Positions 8,742-18,200 of a DNA stretch of 64,000 bases are shown one piece after another; the first letter of the stretch is position 1, and each line of letters starts with the position of its first letter. The DNA is taken from contig NZ_RFLV01000001.1 of assembly GCF_004920405.1 (NCBI RefSeq), positions 62,001-126,000 of the forward strand. The letters are read 5' to 3'. The position numbers and the translations under genes are program-made. The notes below the pieces were generated by a model. That model was not told the DNA's origin and did not search any database. It saw only the letters and a program-made list of their open reading frames with translations. This DNA is from Pseudomonas leptonychotis. GTDB lineage: Bacteria; Pseudomonadota; Gammaproteobacteria; Pseudomonadales; Pseudomonadaceae.

Positions 8742-9311
8742 CTAGGCGACTGCCGACAGATGGGTCGCAACAAATTTCTCCACCAGACGCTGGGAGATTT
8801 CGTCACCGTCCACCGGCGTAACCCGGGCGCTACAAGAAGAACACACCACCTGCTGACGCTCATTCAACTCAGCATGTTCCCCGCCGCACTCGGGGCACAC
8901 GGCAGGCAAGTAGTTGAAGACACCACGGCACTGCTCTGCCCAGTTACGCACAGTAGTCACAGCAAACACATCCGCAGGCTTCATGCCGACCCGTAACTGG
9001 TTCGACGCGTAGACGCTCAGGCTCTCCTCCAAGAGTGCCTTGCCCGCTTCGGTCAGCCCGCCTTCAAGGACAAATGCATCCAGGCTCCCGCAAACGGTTA
9101 CCGCATGCTCAAGCACGCTGGTTTTCGGCAAGGTACAGCCATAGAGTCGACCAAGCTGAAAACTCAGATCGACAATATCCAAAGAATCGGCGGACAAATC
9201 CTCAACCAAGCTACTATCAGGCGCTATATCCGCGGCATCAATCGCCAGCAGTTGCGCTAATATTTCACGGGCACTAACGATAACTTCATTCAGTTCGACG
9301 GGGTTATTCAT
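8742..9311 (-). CDS. Acyl carrier protein fused to a C-terminal zinc-ribbon domain
   Basis: A 189-residue protein. Residues 1-85 are an ACP with SLVEDLSADSLDIVDL; Ser43 in DSLD is the 4'-phosphopantetheine site. Residues ~86-135 are a linker of unknown fold, and residues 136-165 form a rubredoxin-like knuckle pair (CPEC at 139-142, CSSC at 157-160) likely to bind zinc or iron. Stand-alone ACPs are about 80 residues, so more than half of the protein is extra. The ATG at 9311 is preceded by AAGGAG with a 6-nt spacer; a TTG at 9317 is too close to that site. It is the promoter-proximal gene of the operon and presumably carries the chain for all downstream enzymes. The metal knuckle might dock a partner enzyme (inference). 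Confidence 0.85.
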   Translation of the reverse strand: MNNPVELNEVIVSAREILAQLLAIDAADIAPDSSLVEDLSADSLDIVDLSFQLGRLYGCTLPKTSVLEHAVTVCGSLDAFVLEGGLTEAGKALLEESLSVYASNQLRVGMKPADVFAVTTVRNWAEQCRGVFNYLPAVCPECGGEHAELNERQQVVCSSCSARVTPVDGDEISQRLVEKFVATHLSAVA

Positions 9312-9388
9312 ATGCAACTCCTTATTTGTCCATTTGCAGAATTTCGTCGTATCGCAACGCTAAACAAGCACTTCGCTGCGGACGGCAA

Positions 9389-9419
9389 ATCTAAACTCTC
9401 CCCCTAAGGGTAGAGTCAA
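9389..9419 (-). promoter_or_regulatory. MerR-type promoter/operator of the KS-ACP operon
   Basis: On the minus strand, TTGACT (9419-9414) is followed by TTAGAT (9394-9389) at 19 bp, or by the overlapping TTTAGA at 18 bp. A 22-bp dyad fills the space (9395-9416): half-sites ACTCTACCC and GGGGAGAGT, with 18 of 22 positions symmetric. An over-long spacer occupied by a dyad, and the TTGACT-CT start, are hallmarks of promoters bent by MerR-family activators (copA, cadA and pbrA type). It lies about 78 bp upstream of the ACP start codon. No MerR-family gene is visible in the window, so the regulator is unknown. Confidence 0.6.
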
Positions 9420-10064
9420 TACGGCATTACCAACTTCGCGGAAATGTCATACACAAAAGGGACAAAGAGTTTCTTTACAACCCCACACTCTATCGAGCCT
9501 CAACCGCTCTAGATAAGGCCTTAACAAGAAACTTCCAACTTGCAAAACCACCAGACCAGCAACACCACTGCAGGCTTTCAACTACTTGCCAGCAAAGCAT
9601 TATGCAAACCAGCTCACACCTCATGGCCAACTTCTGACGACTTTCTTTCATTGCAATGGCTGTGCATTTCAACGCGCGCGCCAAAACAGGGCATAAATGA
9701 CTACAGGGTCATTAAAATAAAATCATTTATTCATAAATTTGATATGCAGCCGACATCAAGTATCCGTTAGTAAATACCTGACAGAAGAATTAAAGGCTTG
9801 GTATTTAATAATTGAAGTTACTAATACGAAAAATCAACTATTCAGACAGTGCTCAAGCACACTTCATCAAACCAATATGGATATACAGCTCACCCTCTGG
9901 AGCTTGCGGAACGCGCAGCTAGTTAGTGGATATAGCCACAACAATCGACGTGAGCCGTCAGCCCACAGGTAGCCTGGCAACACCTGTTGGCCTATTCACA
10001 ATCGGTTAGCTCGACAGGTAAACGGCGCCGCCTGGCTTGGGAAAGCAGTGAGTGCCATGCATGC
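9420..10064. other. AT-rich non-coding gap upstream of the KS-ACP operon
   Basis: About 650 bp with no convincing gene. Open frames of 60-77 codons exist but have no recognisable family, no good ribosome-binding site and stop-rich surroundings. Roughly 9700-9880 is clearly A/T-rich compared with the GC-rich neighbours on both sides. No tRNA, inverted-repeat ends or transposase fragment was found. It may be decayed DNA at the edge of an acquired segment. Confidence 0.5.
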
Positions 10065-10292
10065 TTAACCCCACGCCTCTAGCTCGGCGCACAGCAGGAC
10101 ATTTTTAGGGACGCCGAGGTGCCTGCCCGCCAAGCGCAACCCGGTTTCGTGCCCGTAGGCTAAATGCTGACAATCCAGTAGCTGTAGCCCTACCCTATGG
10201 GTTAAAGCTACGAGTCGACGCCAGGTATTGAACGATGCAGTCAGTCGCCCGCATGGGGCGTGCGCGACTCCAAAATAGAGCCCCTCAATCAC
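10065..10292 (-). pseudogene. Possible C-terminal remnant of a leucyl/phenylalanyl-tRNA transferase (aat)-like gene
   Basis: The minus-strand frame of 75 codons contains, in order, EGLYFGVA, a CG pair, LQLLDCQHL and a Gly/Pro-containing tail. These align with the Aat family pattern GG-[LM]-Y-G-V-A, the CGESMFS region, L-I-D-C-Q and the HxxSLGA..IPR segment. An in-frame TAG lies about four codons upstream of the GTG and there is no room for the N-terminal half before gloA, so if the match is real this is a broken fragment. The SMFS core is not preserved. The resemblance is by eye only and could be chance. Confidence 0.33.
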
Positions 10293-10359
10293 CGCAATCT
10301 AGCGATTTGACATGCTGACTCGCCGACAGAGGCCTACTGAGCGACCCACAGCAGGTTGA

Positions 10360-10752
10360 TCAGTCCTTACGCGAAGGCGATAACAGCTCGATCTTGTAGC
10401 CGTCCGGGTCTTCTACAAACGCCAGGATGCTACTGCCATGCTTCATCGGCCCTGGCTCACGGGTGATCTTGCCGCCGCGGGCACGGATGTCTTCGCAGGC
10501 TTTGTACACATCAGCCACTTCCAGAGCGATATGGCCATAGCCGCTGCCCAAGTCGTAACTCTCTACGCCCCAGTTATGGGTCAGCTCAATCACGCTGTTA
10601 TGCGCCTCATCGCCGTAGCCGACGAACGCCAGGGTGAACTGCCCCTCGGGGTAGTCCTTGCGACGCAGCAGGGTCATGCCCAGCACTTCGGTGTAGAACG
10701 CGATGGATTTATCCATATCGCCGACGCGCAGCATGGTGTGCAGCAGTCTCAT
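10360..10752 (-). CDS. gloA: Lactoylglutathione lyase (glyoxalase I)
   Basis: A 130-residue cytosolic enzyme that isomerises the methylglyoxal-glutathione hemithioacetal to S-lactoylglutathione, for methylglyoxal detoxification. The four metal ligands of the short, nickel-type bacterial class are all present: His5 (RLLHTML), Glu56 (VIELTHN), His74 (GYGHIAL) and Glu122 (KIELL). The length equals E. coli GloA. The start at 10752 follows GAGGAG 7 nt upstream; in-frame ATGs at 10770 and 10767 lack a site. It lies next to argG as in P. aeruginosa (gloA1, PA3524, from memory). Confidence 0.97.
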   Translation of the reverse strand: MRLLHTMLRVGDMDKSIAFYTEVLGMTLLRRKDYPEGQFTLAFVGYGDEAHNSVIELTHNWGVESYDLGSGYGHIALEVADVYKACEDIRARGGKITREPGPMKHGSSILAFVEDPDGYKIELLSPSRKD

Positions 10753-10797
10753 CAGGTATCTCCTCATCATTGCCCGCGATACCGGGCTTATAAATGC

Positions 10798-10822
10798 AAA
10801 CCCCGGCTTATGGCCGGGGTTT
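10798..10822 (-). terminator. Rho-independent terminator downstream of argG
   Basis: A perfect 10-bp stem (AAACCCCGGC / GCCGGGGTTT) with a 5-nt loop, 25 nt past the argG stop. On the minus strand it is followed by TTT and further T-rich bases. Confidence 0.8.
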
Positions 10823-10847
10823 GGTCAGGCTCAGGTGCTCAAGTCTA

Positions 10848-12065
10848 TCAGAGCATCTTGCGGCCTTTGCCGGCGGCAATGCGCAGGCGCAGGGCGTTGA
10901 GCTTGATAAAGCCTGCAGCGTCCTGCTGATTGTAAGCACCGCCGTCTTCTTCAAAGGTGGCGATATTGGCATCGAACAGGGAATCATCGGACTTACGCCC
11001 GGTGACGATCATGTTGCCCTTGTACAGCTTCATGCGTACCACGCCGTTCACGTTGGCCTGGGATGCATCGATCATCTGTTGCAGCATCAGACGCTCTGGG
11101 CTCCACCAGAAACCGTTGTAGATCAGGCTGGCATATTTCGGCATCAGCTCGTCTTTCAGGTGGGCGACTTCGCGGTCCAGGGTGATCGACTCCATGGCGC
11201 GGTGACCCTTGAGCATAATGGTGCCACCCGGGGTTTCGTAGCAGCCACGGGCTTTCATGCCCACGTAGCGGTTCTCGACCATATCCAGGCGGCCAATACC
11301 GTTGGCCCCGCCGATGCGGTTCAACTCAGCCAGTACGGTAGCCGGGCTCATCTCAACGCCGTCAATCGCAACGATGTCGCCGCCGCGGTAGGTCAGCTCA
11401 ATGTAGGTTGGGGTGTTGGGTGCGTTCTCTGGCGAGGTGGTCCAACGCCACATGTCTTCTTCGTGCTCGGTCCAGGTGTCTTCCAGCACGCCACCTTCAT
11501 AGGAGATGTGCAGCAAGTTGGCATCCATGGAGTACGGCGACTTTTTCTTGCCATGACGCTCGATCGGGATGGCGTGCTTCTCTGCGTAATCCATCAGCTT
11601 TTCACGGGACATCAAATCCCATTCACGCCATGGCGCAATCACTTTCACACCCGGCTTCAGTGCATAGGCACCCAGCTCGAAACGCACTTGGTCGTTACCC
11701 TTACCGGTCGCGCCATGGGAGATAGCGTCAGCGCCGGTTTCGTTGGCAATTTCGATCAAGCGCTTGGCGATCAGCGGACGAGCGATCGAAGTGCCGAGGA
11801 GGTACTCGCCTTCATAAATAGTGTTGGCGCGGAACATCGGGAAAACGAAATCACGCACGAACTCTTCGCGCAGGTCATCGATGTAGATTTCTTTAACGCC
11901 CATGGCCTTCGCCTTGGCGCGAGCCGGCTCGACTTCCTCCCCCTGGCCGAGGTCTGCGGTGAAGGTCACCACTTCGCAGTTATAGGTGTCTTGCAGCCAC
12001 TTGAGGATCACGGAAGTGTCCAGGCCACCGGAATATGCCAGGACTACCTTGTTTACGTCGGCCAT
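10848..12065 (-). CDS. argG: Argininosuccinate synthase
   Basis: A 405-residue enzyme joining citrulline and aspartate with ATP hydrolysis, the penultimate step of arginine biosynthesis. The N-terminal [10 protein letters not shown] (residues 10-19) is the ATP-pyrophosphatase P-loop. [15 protein letters not shown] binds citrulline/aspartate, and [19 protein letters not shown] is the conserved middle segment. The length matches the type 1 family (about 400). GGAG is 8 nt before the ATG. It is a single-gene unit with its own terminator, between gloA and motY as in P. aeruginosa. Confidence 0.98.
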   Translation of the reverse strand: MADVNKVVLAYSGGLDTSVILKWLQDTYNCEVVTFTADLGQGEEVEPARAKAKAMGVKEIYIDDLREEFVRDFVFPMFRANTIYEGEYLLGTSIARPLIAKRLIEIANETGADAISHGATGKGNDQVRFELGAYALKPGVKVIAPWREWDLMSREKLMDYAEKHAIPIERHGKKKSPYSMDANLLHISYEGGVLEDTWTEHEEDMWRWTTSPENAPNTPTYIELTYRGGDIVAIDGVEMSPATVLAELNRIGGANGIGRLDMVENRYVGMKARGCYETPGGTIMLKGHRAMESITLDREVAHLKDELMPKYASLIYNGFWWSPERLMLQQMIDASQANVNGVVRMKLYKGNMIVTGRKSDDSLFDANIATFEEDGGAYNQQDAAGFIKLNALRLRIAAGKGRKML

Positions 12066-12196
12066 GCCATCAACTCCACGGGGTTGTGCGGGAAACCCGT
12101 GATTCTACTGGTCGCGTCGCCTTATTTACAGAGGCGCGACAGCTTGTGACGACCAAGCGACGGTTAAATTGTTGAACAACCGTGCAATCACTGTTG

Positions 12197-13108
12197 CTAG
12201 GACGTGGCCGCAGGGTCAGTCGGCGCCGCTGCTGGCGCAGGTGGCACAGCGGCCTCAGGCACGCGATCAAGGAGGATGGTCACCCGACGATTCTTCGCCC
12301 GATTCGCTTCATTATTATTCGGCGCAACCGGGTAACGCTCACCATGAAAACGCATGGTGATCTGCTCAGGCGCAATCCCGCTCGCTTTGAGGTATTCCAT
12401 TACGGCCAAAGCCCGGCGGCGTGACAGATCGCGATTGGTCAGACGATTGCCGCTGTTGTCAGCATGCCCGTCAAGCTGAATACGGTTGACGCTGGGGTCT
12501 GCCTTGAGGAAGTTCAAGATGATCTCCAGCTTAGCCTGGGCCAGCGGCTCAAGGTCCACCCCGCCCCCCGGAAAGCCGACCTGGCTTTTACGTATTTGAT
12601 CAAAGTTCACCGGCAGCAGCTTGGCCGTGCAGTCCAAATAATCGTTGTAGGCCTTATGGAACTTAGCGGGCAGCAGACGCACCTCAACCGCATCACCGCC
12701 CATTGCCGCGCGATGCCGCACCACTGGGCTGCGGCCTTCAAGCAACCCCGTCAGCAAGCGCGCGCCCTGCTCCTGGGAACTGTTAAACAGCACCTCGGCG
12801 GGCACAACGCTGACCGAGCCCAGGTTGATATCACCTCGCCCCGGCTGCCAGGGCGCCGCCGCCGCCAACAGCGTGGCATTGCCAGCACCCAGCCAACGCT
12901 CGCGGGCTTCGAGACTGAAGGTGACCTGCTCGCCGGCACGGCGCACAAACACCCCGGATCCGAAATCGGTGACGGGCTGCGACAGACGGCACTCAAATTG
13001 ATCGCCGTCTACCTTCCACTCGATCTTCTCCAGACGCGTCTGGAAACTGATAGCAAGAGCAGGCTGGCTTGCCAGCAGGCAAAGCATGGCGAATGGGGTG
13101 AGTCGCAC
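12197..13108 (-). CDS. motY: Flagellar motor stator-associated protein MotY (OmpA-family C-terminus)
   Basis: A 303-residue periplasmic protein that forms the T-ring around the flagellar basal body and holds MotAB/MotCD stators in Pseudomonas and Vibrio. Residues 1-19 are a signal peptide ending ALA. Residues ~20-160 are the MotY-specific N domain. Residues ~165-285 are the OmpA-like peptidoglycan-binding domain with IQLDGHADNSGNRLTNRDLS and AKNRRVTILL. The tail after 285 is Ala/Pro-rich and disordered. The start codon is GTG at 13108, supported by GGAG 6 nt upstream; the next ATG lies inside the signal peptide. It is divergent from pyrC across about 210 bp. The position between argG and pyrC matches PA3526. 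Confidence 0.93.
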   Translation of the reverse strand: MRLTPFAMLCLLASQPALAISFQTRLEKIEWKVDGDQFECRLSQPVTDFGSGVFVRRAGEQVTFSLEARERWLGAGNATLLAAAAPWQPGRGDINLGSVSVVPAEVLFNSSQEQGARLLTGLLEGRSPVVRHRAAMGGDAVEVRLLPAKFHKAYNDYLDCTAKLLPVNFDQIRKSQVGFPGGGVDLEPLAQAKLEIILNFLKADPSVNRIQLDGHADNSGNRLTNRDLSRRRALAVMEYLKASGIAPEQITMRFHGERYPVAPNNNEANRAKNRRVTILLDRVPEAAVPPAPAAAPTDPAATS

Positions 13109-13317
13109 GACAGGCTCCAGGGAATACGGCTTACCCTGTGGCTATCGGTGCCTTCGCGGAAAACTTGAGCACAACCTGTAACTGCTCACACGTATCGCCA
13201 GCGCACGTCGAGCCTGCAGCAGGTTTACCGCTTTACCGGTAAGCGCCGCTTTCAGCGTGCTGCAACGGGGCTTTTCCGGTAGCATTCTCGCCACGTTTTG
13301 CCCGCCTGGAAGCTTCC

Positions 13318-14364
13318 ATGACTGACCGCCTTACCCTGCTGCGTCCCGACGACTGGCACATCCACCTGCGTGACGGTGGCGTACTGCCGCACACCGTCGC
13401 CGATGTAGCCCGTACCTTCGGCCGCGCCATCATCATGCCCAACCTGGTGCCGCCCGTGCGCAATGCCAGTGAAGCCGACGCCTACCGTCAGCGTATTCTT
13501 AGCGCCCGCCCAGCCGGCAGTCGCTTTGAACCCCTGATGGTGCTGTACCTCACGGACTTGACCGAGCCGGACGCTATTCGCACCGCCAAGGCCTCAGGCT
13601 TCGTGCATGCAGCCAAGCTCTATCCGGCCGGCGCAACCACTAACTCTGATTCCGGCGTAACCAGCATCGACAAGATTTTTCCGGTGCTTGAAACCATGGC
13701 CGAAGTGGGCATGCCGTTGCTGGTGCATGGCGAAGTAACGCGCAACGAGGTCGATATATTCGACCGCGAGAAAGTCTTTATCGGCGAGCATTTAAGCCGT
13801 GTGGTCGAGCGCTTTCCAACCCTGAAAGTGGTCTTCGAGCACATCACCACCCGCGATGCGGTGGAGTTCGTGCAAAGCGCCTCGGCCAACGTTGGCGCGA
13901 CCATCACCGCCCACCATCTGCTGTACAACCGCAACCACATGCTGGTTGGCGGCATTCGCCCGCACCTCTTTTGCTTACCAGTCCTCAAGCGCAATACCCA
14001 TCAGGACGCGCTGCTGGATGCGGCCACCAGCGGCAACGCCAAGTTCTTCCTCGGTACAGACTCGGCACCGCACGCCAAGCACGCCAAGGAAGCAGCCTGC
14101 GGCTGCGCCGGCTGTTACACCGCCTATGCCGCCATCGAGCTGTATGCCGAAGCCTTCGAGCAGCGCAACGCGCTGGACAAACTAGAAGCCTTCGCCAGCC
14201 TCAACGGCCCGGACTTCTACGGCCTGCCGCGCAACAGCGACAGCATCACCCTGGTGCGTGAAGACTGGACCGCACCGGCCAGCTTGCCGCTGGGCGATCA
14301 AACCGTTATCCCGCTGCGCGCCGGTGAAACCCTGCGCTGGCGTCTGCTGGAGAAGCACGCGTGA
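13318..14364 (+). CDS. pyrC: Dihydroorotase (class II, PyrC type)
   Basis: A 348-residue zinc enzyme catalysing reversible cyclisation of carbamoyl-aspartate to dihydroorotate in pyrimidine synthesis. Metal ligands visible: His14 and His16 ([10 protein letters not shown]), carboxylated Lys100 ([11 protein letters not shown]), His in LLVHGE and FEHITT, and the Asp in FLGTDSAPH. The length fits the E. coli-type enzyme (347-348). GGAAG lies 5 nt before the ATG. It overlaps rnt by four bases and is co-transcribed with it. Confidence 0.98.
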   Translation: MTDRLTLLRPDDWHIHLRDGGVLPHTVADVARTFGRAIIMPNLVPPVRNASEADAYRQRILSARPAGSRFEPLMVLYLTDLTEPDAIRTAKASGFVHAAKLYPAGATTNSDSGVTSIDKIFPVLETMAEVGMPLLVHGEVTRNEVDIFDREKVFIGEHLSRVVERFPTLKVVFEHITTRDAVEFVQSASANVGATITAHHLLYNRNHMLVGGIRPHLFCLPVLKRNTHQDALLDAATSGNAKFFLGTDSAPHAKHAKEAACGCAGCYTAYAAIELYAEAFEQRNALDKLEAFASLNGPDFYGLPRNSDSITLVREDWTAPASLPLGDQTVIPLRAGETLRWRLLEKHA

Positions 14365-15035
14365 GTGAAGACCTGTACGACGACGAATCTGAGGGCAACA
14401 GCCATTCTGGCCCACGCCACCCGATGGCCGCGCGTTTTCGTGGCTACCTGCCGGTAGTCGTGGATGTGGAAACCGGTGGCTTCAATAGCGCTACCGACGC
14501 GCTGCTGGAAATTGCTGCCACCACCATCGGCATGGACGAAGGTGGTTTCCTCTATCCGGAGCACACCCAGTTCTTCCGTGTCGAGCCGTTCGTAGGTGCG
14601 AATATCGAGCAAGCGGCGCTGGATTTTACCGGCATCAAGCTCGATCACCCCTTGCGCATGGCCGTTACTGAGGAGCACGCGCTGACGGAGATTTTCCGTG
14701 GTCTGCGCAAATCACTAAAAGCCAACGGCTGCAAACGAGCAATCCTGGTCGGCCATAACAGCAGTTTCGACTTGGGCTTTCTCAATGCGGCCGTGGTGCG
14801 TACTGGCATCAAGCGCAACCCGTTCCATCCCTTCTCCAGTTTTGATACCGCGACCCTGGCCGGCCTCGCCTATGGCCAGACCGTGTTAGCCAAAGCTTGC
14901 CAGGCCGCCGGGATCGATTTCGATGGCAAAGAAGCCCACTCGGCCCGTTACGACACTGAAAAGACTGCCGAGCTGTTCTGCGGCATCGTCAATCGGTGGA
15001 AAGAGATGGGCGGCTGGATGGACTTCGACGACTAG
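14361..15035 (+). CDS. rnt: Ribonuclease T
   Basis: A 224-residue DEDDh 3'-5' exoribonuclease that trims tRNA CCA ends and other stable RNAs. Exo I is [10 protein letters not shown] (Asp35, Glu37), Exo II is [11 protein letters not shown], and Exo III is [10 protein letters not shown] with the general-base His. The start codon is GTG at 14361, overlapping the pyrC stop (GTGA), so expression is coupled to pyrC. The N-terminal 25 residues are acidic and longer than in E. coli. The order pyrC-rnt is as in P. aeruginosa PA3527-PA3528. Confidence 0.97.
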   Translation: MSEDLYDDESEGNSHSGPRHPMAARFRGYLPVVVDVETGGFNSATDALLEIAATTIGMDEGGFLYPEHTQFFRVEPFVGANIEQAALDFTGIKLDHPLRMAVTEEHALTEIFRGLRKSLKANGCKRAILVGHNSSFDLGFLNAAVVRTGIKRNPFHPFSSFDTATLAGLAYGQTVLAKACQAAGIDFDGKEAHSARYDTEKTAELFCGIVNRWKEMGGWMDFDD

Positions 15036-15101
15036 GGTTAGGGCAGTCAACGATCTGCTGCGCGTCCGCCCTGCTACGTTAAAAACAGACGAGTAATGCT
15101 C

Positions 15102-15189
15102 ATGTACAAAAGTACACTCCGCTTACTCGCCTGCCTTTGCCTTGCAGGACTGTAGCTCGCAAGATCTAGAGCAGTTGTGTCTATGCTGA
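15102..15189 (+). pseudogene. Possible frameshifted small lipoprotein
   Basis: From the ATG at 15102 the frame reads MYKSTLRLLACLCLAGL then TAG at 15153. Shifting by one base after the glycine codon (15147-15149) gives LCLAG followed by CSSQDLEQLCLC and a stop at 15187-15189. The combined reading is a classic lipobox (L-A-G-C) with a polar start, that is, a very small lipoprotein with a one-base insertion. It lies between rnt and a strong terminator. It could be a decayed gene, a sequencing error or chance. Confidence 0.3.
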
Positions 15190-15197
15190 CGCCAGAC

Positions 15198-15246
15198 ATG
15201 AGCCAATAAAAAGCCCCGCACTAAGCGGGGCTTTTTATTGGCTCAT
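15198..15246. terminator. Bidirectional terminator between rnt and gdhB
   Basis: A perfect 22-bp stem with a 5-nt loop; the core is AAAAAGCCCCGC / GCGGGGCTTTTT, extended outwards by ATGAGCCAAT / ATTGGCTCAT. The U-tract works on both strands, serving pyrC-rnt (+) and gdhB (-), which converge here. Confidence 0.9.
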
Positions 15247-15279
15247 AAACCGCGCAGGCCAAAGCCTGCGCGTTTACCC

Positions 15280-18200
15280 TTATGCGCTTTGCGCCAGGTC
15301 CATCAGCTCACGGTTAGCCACGGCGTACATGGCGTAATCGGTTGCTGTGGCGGCGCGCAGCTCACCGAGCATGAGCTTCCAGCGATCCACCAAACGACGG
15401 TGCTGATCCAGCCACACGCCGACACGCTCCTCGATATCCGCAGGACCTTCGGCCATCTGCAACACCGACACCGTGATGGCGCGCTGCTGCCAATCCAAGT
15501 CATCGCGGAAGGCTTCACGGGCCAGCGCTTGCCAGTTGTTTTCCACCGGCAGGCTGGTGATCTGCTGCAGATACCAGGACAACTCCAGGGAGCCGCCAAT
15601 GGCAAAGTACGCCGCCGCCACCCGGTCAGGCTCTTGGGCGGTGACGTCCGACGCCTCGATGATCGGCAGCAAGGTGTACAGATGGCTGGTGCCTGCAACA
15701 ACACGGGCCAGTACCTCCGGCACGCCGGCTTCGACATAGGCCTGGAAGCGTGCCAACCATTGTTCACGGGCCGGGCCTTCGAGCAGCTCGTCCAGACGCA
15801 GGGCCAGCGCTTCAACACGCGGCGCAAAATGCGCCACATCGCGCGCTGCATCAAGGTCACTACGGCGGTTGCGCAAGAACCAGCGAGTAGCCCGACGGCC
15901 CAGGCGCATCAACTCATCCATCAGATGCAGTTGCAGCTCTGCTGGCACCTGGTAATCCAGCGCTTCGATCTGCTGCCACCAGTGCGGCAAACGGAACAGG
16001 TCACGCACAATCACATAAGCCCCAGCGACATTCGCCGCGCTCATGCCCGTGGATTCCTTCAGGCGCTGCACAAAGGTGATGCCCATGTGGTTGACCAGAT
16101 CATTGGCGATCTGCGTGCTGACAATTTCACGCTTGAGGCGGTGACGACGCATCTGTTCGCCGAACTTCGTCGCCAGCAGCGGCGGGAAGGCCGTTTCCAT
16201 TTCACGCGCCAGGTACTCATCATCGGGCACCTGCGATTTGAGCAAGGATTCTTTCAAGTCGATCTTGCTATAGGAAATCAGCACTGCCAGCTCAGGCCGG
16301 GTTAAACCCTGCCCTTTGGCTGCCCGTTCATTGAGCTCGTCATCGGTGGGCAAGAATTCCAAACCGCGATCCAGCTTGCCAGCCGCTTCCAACGCCGACA
16401 TCAGACGTTTGTACTCACCCACCCGCTCGCGGGCACGGCGCTCGGCCAGCGACAGCGCCTGGGTTTGCTTGTAGTTGTTGCCCAACACCAAGCCGCCGAC
16501 CGCATCGGTCATTTCCACCAGCAGCTTGTTGCGCTGCTTGCCGGTCATGTCGCCAGCGCTGACGATTTCACCGAGCAGAATCTTGATATTCACTTCGTGG
16601 TCAGAACAGTCCACGCCACCCGCGTTATCGATAAAGTCGGTGTTGCTCTTGCCACCATTGAGGCCGTACTCGACGCGGCCCAGCTGGGTCATGCCGAGGT
16701 TACCGCCCTCACCTACCACCTTGGCGCGCAGTTCGCGGCCGTCGACCCGCAGAATATCGTTGGCTTTATCGCCGGCATCGGCATGGCTTTCTTTGCTGGA
16801 TTTGACGTAAGTGCCGATACCGCCGTTCCACAGTAAATCCACCGGCGCCTTGAGCAAGGCATTGAGCAGCTCGGTCGGCGCCAGCTTGTCAGCACTGATA
16901 TCGAAACGCTCTTTCATCTGCGGGCTGATGGCGATGCTTTTGGCGCTGCGCAGGAAGATCCCGCCGCCAGCTGAGATCAGCTTAGCGTCATAGTCAGCCC
17001 AGCTTGAACGCGGTAAATCGAACAGCCGCTGACGCTCGACAAAGCTCTTGGCAGCGTCCGGCGTCGGGTCGATAAAAATGTGCATGTGGTTAAACGCGGC
17101 GACCAACTGCAAGCTCTTGGACAGCAATAGGCCGTTACCGAATACGTCACCGGCCATGTCGCCGATACCAATCACCGTCACGTCATCTTTTTGTACGTCG
17201 ATGCCGCGCTCACGGAAATGCCGCTGCACCGAGACCCAGCCGCCTTTGGCCGTGATGCCCATGCCTTTATGGTCGTAACCGGCCGAGCCACCCGAAGCAA
17301 AGGCATCGTCCAACCAGAAGCCATAATCAGCAGCAATGCCATTGGCAATGTCGGAGAAGGTTGCAGTGCCTTTGTCGGCAGCCACCACCAGATACGGGTC
17401 ATCACCGTCGTGACGCACCACGCTTGGCGGCGGCACCACGGCACCTTCTTTAAGGTTATCGGTGATATCCAGCAGACCGCTGATAAAGATGCGGTAGCAG
17501 GCAATGCCTTCAGCCAGCACCTCATCGCGCGAACCGCCGAGCGGCAAGCGGCGTGGGATAAAGCCGCCCTTGGCGCCCATCGGCACAATCACCGCGTTTT
17601 TCACCTGTTGCGCTTTGACCAGGCCCAACACTTCGGTACGGAAGTCTTCCTCGCGGTCCGACCAACGCAGACCGCCACGGGCAACATCGCCAAAGCGCAG
17701 GTGCACGCCTTCAACCCGCGGTGAATAGACGAAGATTTCAAACTTCGGCGTCGGCCGCGGAATGTCCGGAATCGCCCGCGGGTTGAGTTTGAAGCTGAAG
17801 TAACTCTTCGGTGCGCCACTGGCATCGGCCTGGTAGAAGTTAGTGCGCAGAGTGGCTTTGATCAGGTCGAGGTAGCGACGCAGGATACGGTCTTCGTTGA
17901 GCACGGCGACGTTGTCCAGCGCCGAAAGAATCGCTTGCTCAAGTTTCTGCTGTTTATCTTCCAGGTCATCAGCGGTGAGCTTACGCGCTAGATAGAAACG
18001 CGTCTTGAACAGGCGCACCAGTTCCTTGGCGATGTCGGCGTGGTTGACCAGGGTGCTGGCGATATAGCTCAAGTCAAAACCCAGGCGAATCTGCTTGAGG
18101 TAGCGCGCGTAGGCACGCAGCAATGCCACATCGCGCCACGGCATGGCCGCCATCAATACCAGGCGGTTGAAACCGTCATTCTCTGCCGCGCTGCCGACGA

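Noticed and set aside
9739..9972. 77-codon plus-strand frame in the AT-rich gap
   Set aside because: No ribosome-binding site, no family resemblance and unbiased composition; probably random.
10794..12149. 451-codon plus-strand frame opposite argG
   Set aside because: Exact antisense of argG, no domain, and it reads through the argG terminator; shadow of codon bias.
15238..16305. 355-codon plus-strand frame opposite the gdhB 3' end
   Set aside because: Antisense to the conserved gdhB C-terminal domain; no ribosome-binding site or recognisable family.
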